DNA of 64,000 bases from Polaribacter sp. BAL334 (lineage in GTDB: Bacteria > Bacteroidota > Bacteroidia > Flavobacteriales > Flavobacteriaceae): contig NZ_JADWOV010000271.1 of NCBI RefSeq assembly GCF_015767435.1, forward strand, positions 124,001 through 188,000, read 5' to 3'. A model generated the notes under the pieces. The model saw only the letters and a list, made by a program, of their open reading frames with translations. It was not told the DNA's origin and searched no databases. Made by a program: the position numbers and the translations under genes. Positions 1 to 9,294 of the stretch are shown one piece after another (position 1 is the stretch's first letter; each line of letters starts with the position of its first letter).

Positions 1-455
1 TCATTGGCAAGCGCTCTAGCAATCGCAACTCGTTGTTTTTGACCTCCACTTAAATTTTTGACTTTGGTGTTTTTGAAATTGGTCATTTCAATTACTTCAA
101 GCAATTCATTGGTGCGTTTTTCACTTTCTTCAGGGTAAAATCGGGATAGAAATTTGCTGATGTTTTCAGCAACAGAAGTATAAGGCATCAAATCAAAATC
201 TTGGGCAACATATTTGAAAAAATCCATTCCAGGAACCAAATGAAAAGCAGGTCCTAAAACTTGTTTTTCATCCCAAAAAATGCTTCCTTCATTGGCATCA
301 AGCAAACCATAAATGAGTTTTAATAAGGTAGATTTTCCACAACCACTTTCACCCATTACACACAAATGTTCTCCTTTTTTCAGTGTGAAATTGAAGTTGT
401 TTAACACCAAATTCTCTTTAGAATATCCAAAAGACAGCTTGTGAACTTGTAGCAT
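1..455 (-). CDS. ABC transporter ATP-binding protein, partial (C-terminal end outside window)
   Basis: ATP-hydrolysing subunit of an ABC transporter; 151 residues are visible and the gene runs off the left edge. Seen: start MLQVHKLSFG, Walker A GESGCGKST at residues 35-43, a Q-loop region with AQDFDLMPY, and the signature LSGGQKQRVAIARALA from residue 135. Walker B and the H-loop are outside the window. The ATG lies 4 bases after the stop of the upstream gene (460-942), so the two are probably one operon. The substrate cannot be told from this half. Confidence 0.9.
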   Translation of the reverse strand, partial: MLQVHKLSFGYSKENLVLNNFNFTLKKGEHLCVMGESGCGKSTLLKLIYGLLDANEGSIFWDEKQVLGPAFHLVPGMDFFKYVAQDFDLMPYTSVAENISKFLSRFYPEESEKRTNELLEVIEMTNFKNTKVKNLSGGQKQRVAIARALAN

Positions 456-459
456 AAAT

Positions 460-942
460 TTACAGAAATCGATTGTACCAACTTTCTTCCATCGGAATTT
501 CCCAATAATTTTCGAAGTCGAATTTGTTCGTGATTAAGTTGTCAAAAACGATTGTTTTTTCAGTAACAGCTTTGTTTTTTAATAAGGTTTTTAACTCTTT
601 CAGTTCCTTATATTGCACAAATTCACCTTGTTTAAAACACACGTTCATTTTGTCTAAAAGTGTAACTTCGTAGTCAGATTGAAGTTCCAAAATAAATGAA
701 ACCATCACATCAATATCTAGATTTGAAACGGGTGAAAGTTCGTCATCAGCAAAAAAAATGACGAATCTTTTGTATAAAAATTGGTAAGAAACTTTGAAAT
801 TTTCGTCCTCAGATTTCCAATTTTCCACAAAATTCTTGATTTTATTTTCAATTTCTTCAATTTCGGTATCATAAAATTTTCGGCTTGAAGGATATATCCA
901 AACTTTAGCATCTTCCGAAATGGAGTCATAATCTACAAACAT
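460..942 (-). CDS. conserved Bacteroidota protein often named 'ABC transporter ATPase' (no ATPase motifs)
   Basis: A 160-residue soluble protein of unknown function. I recognise the family from Flavobacteria by VWIYPSSRKF near the N terminus, LLDKMNVCFKQGEF in the middle and the C-terminal SWYNRFL. Databases often call it 'ABC transporter ATPase', but it has no Walker A, Walker B or signature motif; the name probably comes from the real ATPase gene just downstream. The start is the ATG at 942 (MFVDYDSISED). A TTG further up at 963 falls inside a TAnnTTTG -7 box (968-961), so it would not be transcribed. Confidence 0.85.
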   Translation of the reverse strand: MFVDYDSISEDAKVWIYPSSRKFYDTEIEEIENKIKNFVENWKSEDENFKVSYQFLYKRFVIFFADDELSPVSNLDIDVMVSFILELQSDYEVTLLDKMNVCFKQGEFVQYKELKELKTLLKNKAVTEKTIVFDNLITNKFDFENYWEIPMEESWYNRFL

Positions 943-976
943 ATCATTGTTCTTGAAATGCAAATATACACAAAGA

Positions 977-1010
977 AAAACCGCAAAAATGATTTCAAAT
1001 TTGCGGTTTT
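977..1010 (-). terminator. intrinsic terminator of the thioredoxin-like gene
   Basis: An 11-bp perfect stem (977-987 with 1000-1010, core AACCGCAAA) with a 12-base loop, followed on the minus strand by a T-rich run. It sits 25 bases after the stop of the gene ending at 1035. Confidence 0.75.
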
Positions 1011-1034
1011 TAGGATATTTTTTGAAAGAAAATT

Positions 1035-1640
1035 TTAATTTACAGCAGCAGTTTGCAACAATTCAATCAAATCATTCTGCAGATTTTCTCCTTTGTCTTT
1101 GTTATACCAAACTTGCAAATCTTGCTTAAAAGCGGCATCTAAACTGCCGTTTTTTTCCTTATAGTCAATCACCATTTTTGTAGCAATTGAAGGTCTTGGA
1201 CCCCAAGTATTGATGACATTTAGATCGGAATCAAGGATGATTAATTTTGGAATTGAACGACTATTATTAGTCAAAAATACATCCATCAAAGCTAAATTTT
1301 CATCTCTCAACACCAATTTTAATTGGATTTTTTCATTCAATTCAGCCATTTTATGAATCACTGGTAAATTTTGAGCTGCATCTCCACACCAACTTTCAGT
1401 AATGACTAACCAAGTTTGAGTTTCTTCTATTTTTTGAATTTCTGAAGCAATTTCGTCCGAAATTTTTATGGTTTTATCCAAACGTTTCATTCTACTTTCG
1501 TTCAGCAAACTATAATTTGTCAATTCTTCAGATTGATTTGGTCCCGTTGATTTTCCTTCGGCTAATAATTGCTGCATTAAAAGTCTGTAATCTTGATATG
1601 AAATGGAATTTTTAAGAGCGTTTTCGAGAATATTTTTCAT
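1035..1640 (-). CDS. thioredoxin-like family protein with a single active-site cysteine
   Basis: A 201-residue cytoplasmic protein (no signal peptide) with a thioredoxin-like fold in its second half. The usual CxxC is replaced by WCGDA: Cys85 is followed by Gly-Asp-Ala88, so only one active-site cysteine remains. This matches the Bacteroidota 'thioredoxin family' proteins of the Thioredoxin_9 type, where CGDA is common. With one cysteine it cannot act as a dithiol reductase; a monothiol, chaperone or peroxide-linked role is possible. The stand-alone gene has a TATCTTTG -7 element at 1664-1657 and its own terminator. Confidence 0.85.
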   Translation of the reverse strand: MKNILENALKNSISYQDYRLLMQQLLAEGKSTGPNQSEELTNYSLLNESRMKRLDKTIKISDEIASEIQKIEETQTWLVITESWCGDAAQNLPVIHKMAELNEKIQLKLVLRDENLALMDVFLTNNSRSIPKLIILDSDLNVINTWGPRPSIATKMVIDYKEKNGSLDAAFKQDLQVWYNKDKGENLQNDLIELLQTAAVN

Positions 1641-1764
1641 GATGTATAATTTTACACAAAGATACTTTTTATAAAAATTGCTGAAAGTAACCCTTGTTAC
1701 AATTCAACAAAATCAAACAGCATTATAGACGAAATAAATCCTATTTCTTACACGAATTAGCTGA

Positions 1765-2709
1765 CTACTTTTTTTCTAGGTTGTTTAGCATTTCCAAAGT
1801 CATTCGCTTCAAATCAAATTCATGTTTCCAATTCCAATCATTTCTAGCTTCAGAATCGTCAATAGATGATGGCCAACTATCAGCAATTTGTTGCCTAGAA
1901 TCTGGTGCATAATCAATCGTAAAATCGGGAATTTGCTTTCTAATTTCAGCTGCAATTTCTTTTGGAGTAAAATCAATTGCAGCTAAATTATAACTTGTTC
2001 TTATTTTAATAGTTGCAGGATTTGCTTCCATTAATTGAATGGTTGCATTCACAGCATCTTCCATATACATCATTGGTAAACGAGTGTTTTCGCTTAAAAA
2101 ACAGGTGAATATTTTTTCTTCAACCGCTTTAAAATAGACGTCAACAGCATAATCTGTGGTGCCTCCTCCTGGTTTTGTTTTCCAAGAAATAATGCCTGGA
2201 TAACGCAAACTTCGCACGTCAACACCAAATTTTTCGTGATAATAATTACACCAAAATTCGCCTGCTAATTTGCTGATTCCATACACTGTTGTAGGTTCCA
2301 TAATGGTTTTTTGAGGCGTATTATTTTTGGGCGTTGTGGGTCCAAAAACAGCGATTGAACTTGGCCAATATACTTGCTGAATGTGTTTTTCTTTTGCCAA
2401 TTCTAAGACAGCTAACAAAGAATTCATGTTTAAATTCCAAGCTTTTTGTGGAAATTTTTCAGCAGTTGCAGACAACATTGCAGCCAATAAATACACTTGA
2501 TTTATTTGGTATTTTTTGATTACTGACAAAATAGTTTCCTTATCAGTGGCATCAATAATTTCGAAAGGACCAGCATCCATCATTTCAAAAGTACCCAATT
2601 TTATATCTGAAGCAACCACATTTGAGTTGCCATACAATTCTCGTAATTTTTGAGTCAATTCAGTGCCTATTTGACCACTTGCTCCTAAAACCAATATTCG
2701 TTTATCCAT
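1765..2709 (-). CDS. L-threonine 3-dehydrogenase, short-chain (epimerase-like) type
   Basis: A 314-residue NAD-dependent extended short-chain dehydrogenase. Seen: Rossmann motif GASGQIG at residues 9-15, a serine pair in WPSSIAVFGP (117-118), and the catalytic YGISK with Tyr143 and Lys147. Overall it resembles the UDP-galactose-4-epimerase-like threonine dehydrogenases described from Flavobacterium, which oxidise L-threonine to 2-amino-3-oxobutyrate. Another sugar epimerase is the alternative. I chose the ATG at 2709 (MDKRILVLGAS) because the upstream ATG at 2739 lies within a TACCTTTG -7 box (2744-2737). Confidence 0.82.
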   Translation of the reverse strand: MDKRILVLGASGQIGTELTQKLRELYGNSNVVASDIKLGTFEMMDAGPFEIIDATDKETILSVIKKYQINQVYLLAAMLSATAEKFPQKAWNLNMNSLLAVLELAKEKHIQQVYWPSSIAVFGPTTPKNNTPQKTIMEPTTVYGISKLAGEFWCNYYHEKFGVDVRSLRYPGIISWKTKPGGGTTDYAVDVYFKAVEEKIFTCFLSENTRLPMMYMEDAVNATIQLMEANPATIKIRTSYNLAAIDFTPKEIAAEIRKQIPDFTIDYAPDSRQQIADSWPSSIDDSEARNDWNWKHEFDLKRMTLEMLNNLEKK

Positions 2710-2736
2710 TGAAATAAAATCAATAATTTGACAAAA

Positions 2737-2744
2737 CAAAGGTA
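2737..2744 (-). promoter_or_regulatory. -7 promoter element of the threonine dehydrogenase gene
   Basis: TACCTTTG matches the Bacteroidota TAnnTTTG element and lies 28 bases upstream of the chosen start. No clear TTTG is seen at -33, so only the -7 half is supported. Confidence 0.45.
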
Positions 2745-2870
2745 CTTAATTTTATTATTCGTAATTATATAGGGCTAAAATAATTATTTACTAATGAAAA
2801 TTGTTTTATGAATTTTGCCATACAATCACACAATTAAAATATGTATTTTTACAACGTTAATTTGTATTCA

Positions 2871-3491
2871 GTGAAATATTTCCTTCTTTTTTCAGTTCTA
2901 TTCCTCATTTCTTGTAAAAAAACACCAGAAAAAAAGGAAATTGATACTTCTGCAATTGCTGAAATGCGCGTTGTTGTGCAACGTCCTGATTTAGAAAATG
3001 TTTTACCACTTTTTCAACCTGAAATTGAAAATTGGAATGAATATAAAACGCTTAAAAGTTTTTTAGGACGATTTAAAAAGGCTTCTCCCAAAGAAGTTTT
3101 GAGCAATTCAGTGGAGCTCAGAGACCTTGTAAAATCGATGAAAGATAGTGTGAAATTAGAAGTATTGAACAATCCTTCTTTTGAAACGAGAGTTAATATC
3201 ATGTATAATGAATCGTTAAGATTGGCTGATATGAACACAATTCCTGCTATTACTGCCAAGGAAGTAAACGCTCAAATTGACAAAATTTTAGAAGCTTTTG
3301 GGGCAATTAATGCCAAAATTAACACCATTTTTTCTAAGAAAAAATTTGAAGACGAAATTACGATTGATGTAAGTTTGATTGGTTTAGATACCACAAAAAT
3401 TGATACGATTTCAAAAAATAGTATTTTGAAAAAAATGGATGAAAAAGCGAAAAAATTAGATGAAAAAGCTAAAAAAAAGGACAATAAATGA
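2871..3491 (+). CDS. hypothetical lipoprotein with lysine-rich C terminus
   Basis: Unrecognised protein of about 206 residues. From the GTG at 2871 it begins MKYFLLFSVLFLISC, a good lipoprotein signal peptide with the lipid-anchor cysteine; the ATG at 2841 would add ten mostly uncharged residues and is the alternative. The middle is helical with no known catalytic motif. The tail repeats DEKAKKLDEKAKKK, a charged coiled-coil-like segment. Its stop overlaps the start of the next lipoprotein by four bases (ATGA), so the two are translationally coupled and probably act together in the envelope. Confidence 0.7.
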   Translation: MKYFLLFSVLFLISCKKTPEKKEIDTSAIAEMRVVVQRPDLENVLPLFQPEIENWNEYKTLKSFLGRFKKASPKEVLSNSVELRDLVKSMKDSVKLEVLNNPSFETRVNIMYNESLRLADMNTIPAITAKEVNAQIDKILEAFGAINAKINTIFSKKKFEDEITIDVSLIGLDTTKIDTISKNSILKKMDEKAKKLDEKAKKKDNK

Positions 3492-4006
3492 AAAAAATCA
3501 TTTCTTTAGTGCTGTTATTCATTCTAATGGTTTCTTGTGAAAAATCAGTTGTAAATTTATCTGATTCAGAAAAAAAGCAACAAAAACAAATCATAGAATC
3601 TTTTTTAAATGAGTGGCATTTGGCAGCTTCACAAGCAAATTATGCAAATTATTTTGATAAAATGGCTGAGAATTCTGTTTTTATTGGCACAGATGCATCT
3701 GAAATTTGGTCAAAAAAACAATTTGAAAATTACAGTAAACCACATTTTGACAAGGGAAAAGCGTGGGATTTCAAAGCTTTAGAAAGAAATATTTATATAA
3801 CCGAAACTGGAAATTTTGCTTGGTTTGATGAAAATTTACAAACCAACAGAGGCACTTTTAGAGGTTCAGGAGTTTTGGAGAAAACAGAAAATAATTGGAA
3901 ATTAAAACATTATGTGTTGTCTGTTCCAATTCCAAATGACGACATGAAAGAAGTGGTAAAAATTACTCGAAAAAACGATTCTATTTTTCAGCTAAAATTC
4001 AAATAA
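3488..4006 (+). CDS. NTF2/SnoaL-like lipoprotein
   Basis: A 172-residue lipoprotein: signal MKKIISLVLLFILMVSC with Cys17 as anchor. The mature part has the pattern of nuclear-transport-factor-2-like domains (long N-terminal helix, WHLAASQANYANYFDKMAE, then GTDASEIWSKKQF and a strand-rich end). Such proteins bind small molecules or act as stress-related accessory proteins; no catalytic residues can be assigned. It overlaps the preceding lipoprotein gene by four bases and faces recX with a one-base gap. Confidence 0.78.
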   Translation: MKKIISLVLLFILMVSCEKSVVNLSDSEKKQQKQIIESFLNEWHLAASQANYANYFDKMAENSVFIGTDASEIWSKKQFENYSKPHFDKGKAWDFKALERNIYITETGNFAWFDENLQTNRGTFRGSGVLEKTENNWKLKHYVLSVPIPNDDMKEVVKITRKNDSIFQLKFK

Positions 4007-4007
4007 G

Positions 4008-4481
4008 TCAAGATAAAACATCATCAACTGTTTTAAAAATTAAATCAGTTTCAAAACCTTTTCTAAGGAGAAAATCAATCAATTTTTTTTTGCGTTTGTA
4101 AGGATTTGATTCTGAAATGACATTATTTCTGTTTTCGGTGATTTTGTAAATGGTGTTTATATATTCTTTATCATCAATTTCTTTCAACGCGGTTTTGATA
4201 TTGTAAGAAGAAATATCTCTCATTTTCAGTTCGTTTACAATGCGATTTTTTCCCCAATGTTTAATTCGGAATTTTCCTCGAGCAAAACTTTTCGCAAAGC
4301 GTTCTTCGTTCAAAAAATTGTCTTTCATCAAATTTAACAAAATCATTTCTCGTGCTTCAGGAATTAAGTTATATGACTTTATTTTTTCTTCAACTTCTTT
4401 ATGACATCTGTCTTGATAAACGCAATATTGCTCTATTTTTTGTTTGATTTCGTGAACAGTATAACTTTTTTTCGGATTCAT
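4008..4481 (-). CDS. recX: regulatory protein RecX
   Basis: A 157-residue RecX family protein, which modulates RecA filaments in recombination and SOS. Seen: three-helix repeats including IEQYCVYQDRCHKEVEEKI, the segment FLNEERFAKSFARGKFRIKHWGKNRI typical of RecX, and a third repeat ending in RKKLIDFLLRKGFETDLI. A TACTTTTG element at 4493-4486 lies so close to the ATG that the message would be almost leaderless. No recA gene is in the window. Confidence 0.9.
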   Translation of the reverse strand: MNPKKSYTVHEIKQKIEQYCVYQDRCHKEVEEKIKSYNLIPEAREMILLNLMKDNFLNEERFAKSFARGKFRIKHWGKNRIVNELKMRDISSYNIKTALKEIDDKEYINTIYKITENRNNVISESNPYKRKKKLIDFLLRKGFETDLIFKTVDDVLS

Positions 4482-4501
4482 TTTTCAAAAGTACAAAAAT
4501 G

Positions 4502-4537
4502 AAAAAAGGTTGTGAATTAATTTTCACAACCTTTTTT
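4502..4537 (-). terminator. bidirectional-looking terminator of the RND efflux operon
   Basis: A perfect 15-bp stem (4502-4516 with 4523-4537; core GGTTGTGAA/TTCACAACC) with A- and T-runs on both sides. It lies just after the stop of the RND pump gene on the minus strand. Confidence 0.85.
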
Positions 4538-4557
4538 AAAATTTAGAAATAACTTTT

Positions 4558-7500
4558 TCAATCTAAAACTTCTACAATTTCACCACTGAATTTTTGGTGT
4601 AACCACATTTTAAGTCGGGTAATTAAATAGAACAAAATAGGAACAACAATCAGCGTTAGGAATGTTGCCACAAACAAGCCGTAAATTACAGCCCAAGCCA
4701 AAGGTCCCCAAAAAATCACATTATCACCACCCATATAAATATTGGCATCAAACTCACTAAATAATGAGAAAAAGTTGATATTCAAACCAATAGCTAATGG
4801 AATTAATCCTAAAATAGTGGTAATTGCGGTTAATAAAACAGGACGTAAACGTGCTTTTCCTGCTTTGATGATGGCATCCAATAACAACTCTTTAGGTAAA
4901 TATTTTTGATCTTCTAAACCAAATTCTTCTTTTTTACGGTCAATCAGCAGTTGCATATAATCCAGCAAAACCACTCCGTTATTTACCACAATTCCTGCTA
5001 AAGCAATGATTCCCATCATAGTCATCATAATTACAAACGAACTTCCTGAAATAACAATTCCGCCAAAAACACCAATAAAACTTAAGAAAATAGCGATCAT
5101 AATAATGGCTGGTTTTGAAACCGAATTGAATTGGAAAATCAGGATGAAGAAAATCAATGCCAATCCTTTAAAAAATGCTCCAATTAAAAAAGCTTGTTGT
5201 TTATTTTGTTCTTCCAATTGCCCAGTATAATCTACTTTTATTGATGGAGGCAAATCAGAAAAACTTTTCATTTCTTCTTTAATTTGGTTTACAACAGCTG
5301 CAGCGTCAACATAACCTGGCGCTAATTGTGAATACACAGTTACCACACGTTTGGTGTCTCTGTGCTTGATGGCGCTAAATCCAGAGCTATTGCTTTGTGT
5401 TGCAATCGAAGAAACAGGAATGGTTTTTATTTGACCAGAAGCCATATCTCTAAAGGTAATTTTTTGTTCAAAAATGGCACTTTTGTTATATCTAATGTCT
5501 TCATTAAAACGAACATTGATATCATAATCATCTCCATCTTCTTTATAAATTCCAGCTTTTGCACCAAAAATAGCACTTCTTAATTGTTGCCCAACTTGAC
5601 TTGCAGAAACGCCTAATTCTCCTGCTTTTTCTCTGTCTACAATGACCTTCATAGAAGGTTTGTCTTTGTTTACATCAATTTTTATTTCGTCAACTCCAGG
5701 AACATTTCTGGTATTGATATATGCACGCATTTTTTCGGCAGTTGCAATCAATTCGTCATAATCATTTCCTTCCAATTCAATGTTGATTGGAGCTCCTGTT
5801 GGTGGTCCATTTGCATCTTTTTCCACAGAAATCAACACTCCAGGGTAAATTCCTGTCAATGCTTTTTGCACTTTTTGACGCAATTCCTCACTATCCAAAC
5901 CTCTTCTATATTTGTATTGACGCATAGAAGCTGTAATTTTTCCTTTGTGAGGCATTTCAGCAGCAGAACCTCCATCTGTTTGAGGATTTCCTGCACCTTC
6001 ACCCACTTGCGAAACCGAACTTTCTACCATAAAATTAACACCTTCATCCATGTACAAATCTTGATTTAAGACACTGTACACTTTTTGTTCAATTTCTTTG
6101 GTAATTTTATTGGTTTCATCAATATCTGTTCCTTGTGGATATTCTATATACACCACAACTTGATTTGGTTTGTTATCAGGAAAGAATTCGATTTTAGTTC
6201 TTTGGGAGGCTACTGAAGCTCCAAAACCTCCAAAAGCAATAAATAATAATAAGAAAGTTCCAATAGTTATGGCAACAGGAATCCATCTTTTTAAAGACCT
6301 TTTCAAGGTTGTTTCATAAGCGTTTTCTAGCCAAACTAGGGTGTTTTCTTGGAAATAATTTGCCCATTTACGTAACCAAATTCGATATACCCACAGCATA
6401 ATTGCCGTGAAAACCATCACAGAACCTAAACCTCTATAAGCACCTCCAAAAATCAAAATAATCAATCCAAAACCACCAACTATGGATGTAATTGTGATGA
6501 TTCTTTTTAGTGGCATATTTTTATCTTCAATGGTCATTAATTGAGAAACCAACACCGAATTGAAGAAAATCGCAACTACTAAAGATGAACCCAACACCAC
6601 AGAAAGTGTAATTGGAAAATAAATCATAAATTGACCAAACAATCCAGGCCATAAACCTAATGGAACAAAAGCGGCAACTGTTGTTACTGTAGAAATAATG
6701 ATTGGATAGGCAATTTCTCCAATTCCTTTTTTGGCAGCTTCCACTCTTGATAACCCTTCTTCATCCATCAAACGATATACGTTTTCGACGACAACAATTC
6801 CATTATCAACCAACATTCCTAGTCCCATAATCAATCCAAAAAGAATCATGGTGTTCAGTGTATAGCCCATAGCTCCTAAAATCATCAACGACATAAACAT
6901 CGACATTGGAATTGCAAAACCAACAAAAAGCGCGTTTTTGAATCCTAAAAAGAACATCAAAACTCCCACAACCAAAATAATTCCGAAAATGATATTATTC
7001 ACCAAATCATCCACTTGTCCAATAGTTTTATCAGACAAATCATTGGTAATACTTACCTCTAAGTTCTTAGGAAAATAATTTTCTTTTGCATTAGCAACAA
7101 TGATTTTTATTTGCTCAGCTGCACCAATCATATTTTTTCCAGCGCGTTTTTTAACATCTAACATTACTACAGGTTTCCCATCTTTTCTGGCAAATGTTGT
7201 TTTGTCTTTTTCTTTGAAACTCACAGTTGCAATATCTCTCAAGTAAATAGAATTTCCTTTTTCTGTTTTGACAACGAAATTTTCTAAATCTTTAGGATTT
7301 TCAATTTCACCCAAAATTCGGATAGTTCTTCTTTGTCCAGATGCAATTAAGTTTCCTGCAGACGAAGTTACATTTCCGTTATTGATGGCAGTAATGATAT
7401 CGTTAAAACTTACTTGAGTTGCCATCATTTTATAAATATCAACCGCAATTTCTACCTCTTTTTCTTGAACTCCTCTGATATCAGCTTGTTTTACTTCGGT

Positions 7501-8049
7501 TAAATCTTCGATATCATCTTGCAAATATTCTGCAAATTCTTTCAATTTATCCAAAGGATAATCTCCTGATATATTGATGTTTAAAAACGGAATTTCTTCA
7601 GACATGCTTAAATCAAACGCATTTGGATCTACTTTTGCGCCATTAAAAGTGGGCCAATCTTCAGAAGCTTTTTCCGAATCGATTTTGTCTTTTACGCGTT
7701 GTTTGGCAACTTCCACATTCATATTGTCATCAAATTCAACAATAATCATGGAGTAATCTTCTTGCGAAGTGGAGGTAATTTCTACAACGCCACTCAAGCC
7801 TTTCAACTGGTCTTCTAGTGGATCAGTAATCAATTTTTCAATATCTTCTGCAGTATTTCCTGGATATAAAGTGCTGATATAGATTTTCGTTTCTTTAATT
7901 TCAGGAAAATCTTCTCTTGGCATATCATAGTAAGCCGTAATTCCTAGGACTAAAATCAAGAAAATTGCCACATACATTGTTGTACTATTGGAAATTGCCC
8001 AAGAAGAGAGTTTGAATTCTTTGTCCGTTTTTTTATTATTTGTAGTCAT
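4558..8049 (-). CDS. RND efflux transporter permease (AcrB/HAE1 type)
   Basis: A 1163-residue inner-membrane proton-driven pump; with its HlyD and TolC partners it would form a tripartite efflux system. Seen: N-terminal first helix (MYVAIFLILVLGITAYY), a large periplasmic loop, a six-helix block starting near residue 345, a second helix near residue 600, a second large loop, and a final membrane block from about residue 935. In the fourth helix the motif is GMLVDNGIVVVENV: the first of AcrB's paired aspartates is kept and the second is Asn, a common variant in this superfamily. The N terminus has a 25-residue charged extension. Last gene of the tetR operon; substrate unknown. Confidence 0.93.
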   Translation of the reverse strand: MTTNNKKTDKEFKLSSWAISNSTTMYVAIFLILVLGITAYYDMPREDFPEIKETKIYISTLYPGNTAEDIEKLITDPLEDQLKGLSGVVEITSTSQEDYSMIIVEFDDNMNVEVAKQRVKDKIDSEKASEDWPTFNGAKVDPNAFDLSMSEEIPFLNINISGDYPLDKLKEFAEYLQDDIEDLTEVKQADIRGVQEKEVEIAVDIYKMMATQVSFNDIITAINNGNVTSSAGNLIASGQRRTIRILGEIENPKDLENFVVKTEKGNSIYLRDIATVSFKEKDKTTFARKDGKPVVMLDVKKRAGKNMIGAAEQIKIIVANAKENYFPKNLEVSITNDLSDKTIGQVDDLVNNIIFGIILVVGVLMFFLGFKNALFVGFAIPMSMFMSLMILGAMGYTLNTMILFGLIMGLGMLVDNGIVVVENVYRLMDEEGLSRVEAAKKGIGEIAYPIIISTVTTVAAFVPLGLWPGLFGQFMIYFPITLSVVLGSSLVVAIFFNSVLVSQLMTIEDKNMPLKRIITITSIVGGFGLIILIFGGAYRGLGSVMVFTAIMLWVYRIWLRKWANYFQENTLVWLENAYETTLKRSLKRWIPVAITIGTFLLLFIAFGGFGASVASQRTKIEFFPDNKPNQVVVYIEYPQGTDIDETNKITKEIEQKVYSVLNQDLYMDEGVNFMVESSVSQVGEGAGNPQTDGGSAAEMPHKGKITASMRQYKYRRGLDSEELRQKVQKALTGIYPGVLISVEKDANGPPTGAPINIELEGNDYDELIATAEKMRAYINTRNVPGVDEIKIDVNKDKPSMKVIVDREKAGELGVSASQVGQQLRSAIFGAKAGIYKEDGDDYDINVRFNEDIRYNKSAIFEQKITFRDMASGQIKTIPVSSIATQSNSSGFSAIKHRDTKRVVTVYSQLAPGYVDAAAVVNQIKEEMKSFSDLPPSIKVDYTGQLEEQNKQQAFLIGAFFKGLALIFFILIFQFNSVSKPAIIMIAIFLSFIGVFGGIVISGSSFVIMMTMMGIIALAGIVVNNGVVLLDYMQLLIDRKKEEFGLEDQKYLPKELLLDAIIKAGKARLRPVLLTAITTILGLIPLAIGLNINFFSLFSEFDANIYMGGDNVIFWGPLAWAVIYGLFVATFLTLIVVPILFYLITRLKMWLHQKFSGEIVEVLD

Positions 8050-8117
8050 TAGACTTGTGTTTTGAATGATGTTTTCTTTAAATTTTCAACTCAGTACGTA
8101 AAATTCAATAGTTTAAA

Positions 8118-9284
8118 TTATTCGCTAATTTTAACCTCTTGTCCATTTTTCACACTTCTAGCACCTGCTTGAATTAGCATGTCTCCTTCAGAAATTCCTT
8201 CTAAAATTTCGATAACATCACCCTCTGTTTTTCCTGTTTTAACTACGGTTTGTTTTGCAAAACCTTTGTTGCCGTTTAAATCAGTTATAATATATACATA
8301 TTGTTGACCTTCAGCATTTTCCGAAATAATACTTTGCGGAATTAACAATGCTTTTTGATTCGTATAATCGTTGATTTTTAACTTTGCAGTAAGATTTGGT
8401 TTGATGCTTTTATCCGAATTTGGAACTTCAATTTCTATCATAAAAGTTCTGTTTGCAGGATTGATAAAGTTACCAGTTTCTCTAATTTTTGTATTCAAGG
8501 TTTTGCTCAACATTGGTAAAAAAACCTCAACAGCTTTGCCTTTTGTAATAGTACTGATGTATTTTTCTGGAACAGCAGTTTCAATGTACATGTTGTTTAG
8601 ATTTACAATTCTAAAAATTTCAGAACTCATTCCTGGCGCAACAACAGTTCCTTGATCTTTGATTACTTCATCAATAACACCCGAAAATGGCGCTCTAATA
8701 CTTGCTTTTCCCAATTGTTTTTTGAGTTGTTCTAAACTATTTTTTTGAGCTTCATAGTTGGTTTTTGTTTGTAAAAACTGAATTTCTGAACCAATTTTTT
8801 GACTCCACAAACTTTTTTGACGTTCAAAAGTAGTTTTTGCCAAAGCTGTTGTAGCTTCCAATTGAGCTACTTGTTGTGACATTCCACCATCATCAATAGT
8901 AGCTAAAAGTTGACCTTTCACTACATTTTGTCCTCTTGTAACATATACTTTTTCTAATGTTCCGGGCATTTCAGGATAAATCAACACATTTTGTTTGGTT
9001 TTTACATCACCTTGCAATTCTACATAATGATTGAAAACTTCGTTTTTTGCTTCTAATGCAGTAACTAAAGGAACTCTTTTTAGCGTGTCTAATTTGTCAA
9101 TTTCGGTAATCAATAATTTTATTTTTTCAGAAATTTCTTGACTTTGTTTGTCCAATTCTGATTTTTTAGCATGGATTGTAGTCAAATCTTGAGTTGTAAT
9201 TACTTCGTCTAAAGTAGGTTGTTTTTTTTCTCCACAAGAAATGAAGATAATAGTTGTTACTAATAATGCGTATATAGTTCTCAT
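8118..9284 (-). CDS. efflux RND periplasmic adaptor (HlyD/AcrA family), lipoprotein
   Basis: A 388-residue membrane-fusion subunit linking pump and outer-membrane channel. Seen: lipoprotein signal MRTIYALLVTTIIFISC; an unusual N-terminal coiled coil (residues about 30-70, KSELDKQSQEISEKIKLLI) before the biotinyl-lipoyl half VLIYPEMPGTLEKVYVTRGQNV; the hairpin LEATTALAKTTFERQKSLW; the second lipoyl half IRAPFSGVIDEVIKDQG; then beta-barrel and membrane-proximal domains. It lies 10 bases after tolC and 68 before the pump gene. Confidence 0.93.
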   Translation of the reverse strand: MRTIYALLVTTIIFISCGEKKQPTLDEVITTQDLTTIHAKKSELDKQSQEISEKIKLLITEIDKLDTLKRVPLVTALEAKNEVFNHYVELQGDVKTKQNVLIYPEMPGTLEKVYVTRGQNVVKGQLLATIDDGGMSQQVAQLEATTALAKTTFERQKSLWSQKIGSEIQFLQTKTNYEAQKNSLEQLKKQLGKASIRAPFSGVIDEVIKDQGTVVAPGMSSEIFRIVNLNNMYIETAVPEKYISTITKGKAVEVFLPMLSKTLNTKIRETGNFINPANRTFMIEIEVPNSDKSIKPNLTAKLKINDYTNQKALLIPQSIISENAEGQQYVYIITDLNGNKGFAKQTVVKTGKTEGDVIEILEGISEGDMLIQAGARSVKNGQEVKISE

Positions 9285-9294
9285 TTTCAGTTAG

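Noticed and set aside
4558-8049. RND pump as possibly defective because one of two key aspartates is Asn
   Set aside because: The D-N variant is common in RND pumps and the gene is complete in an intact operon.
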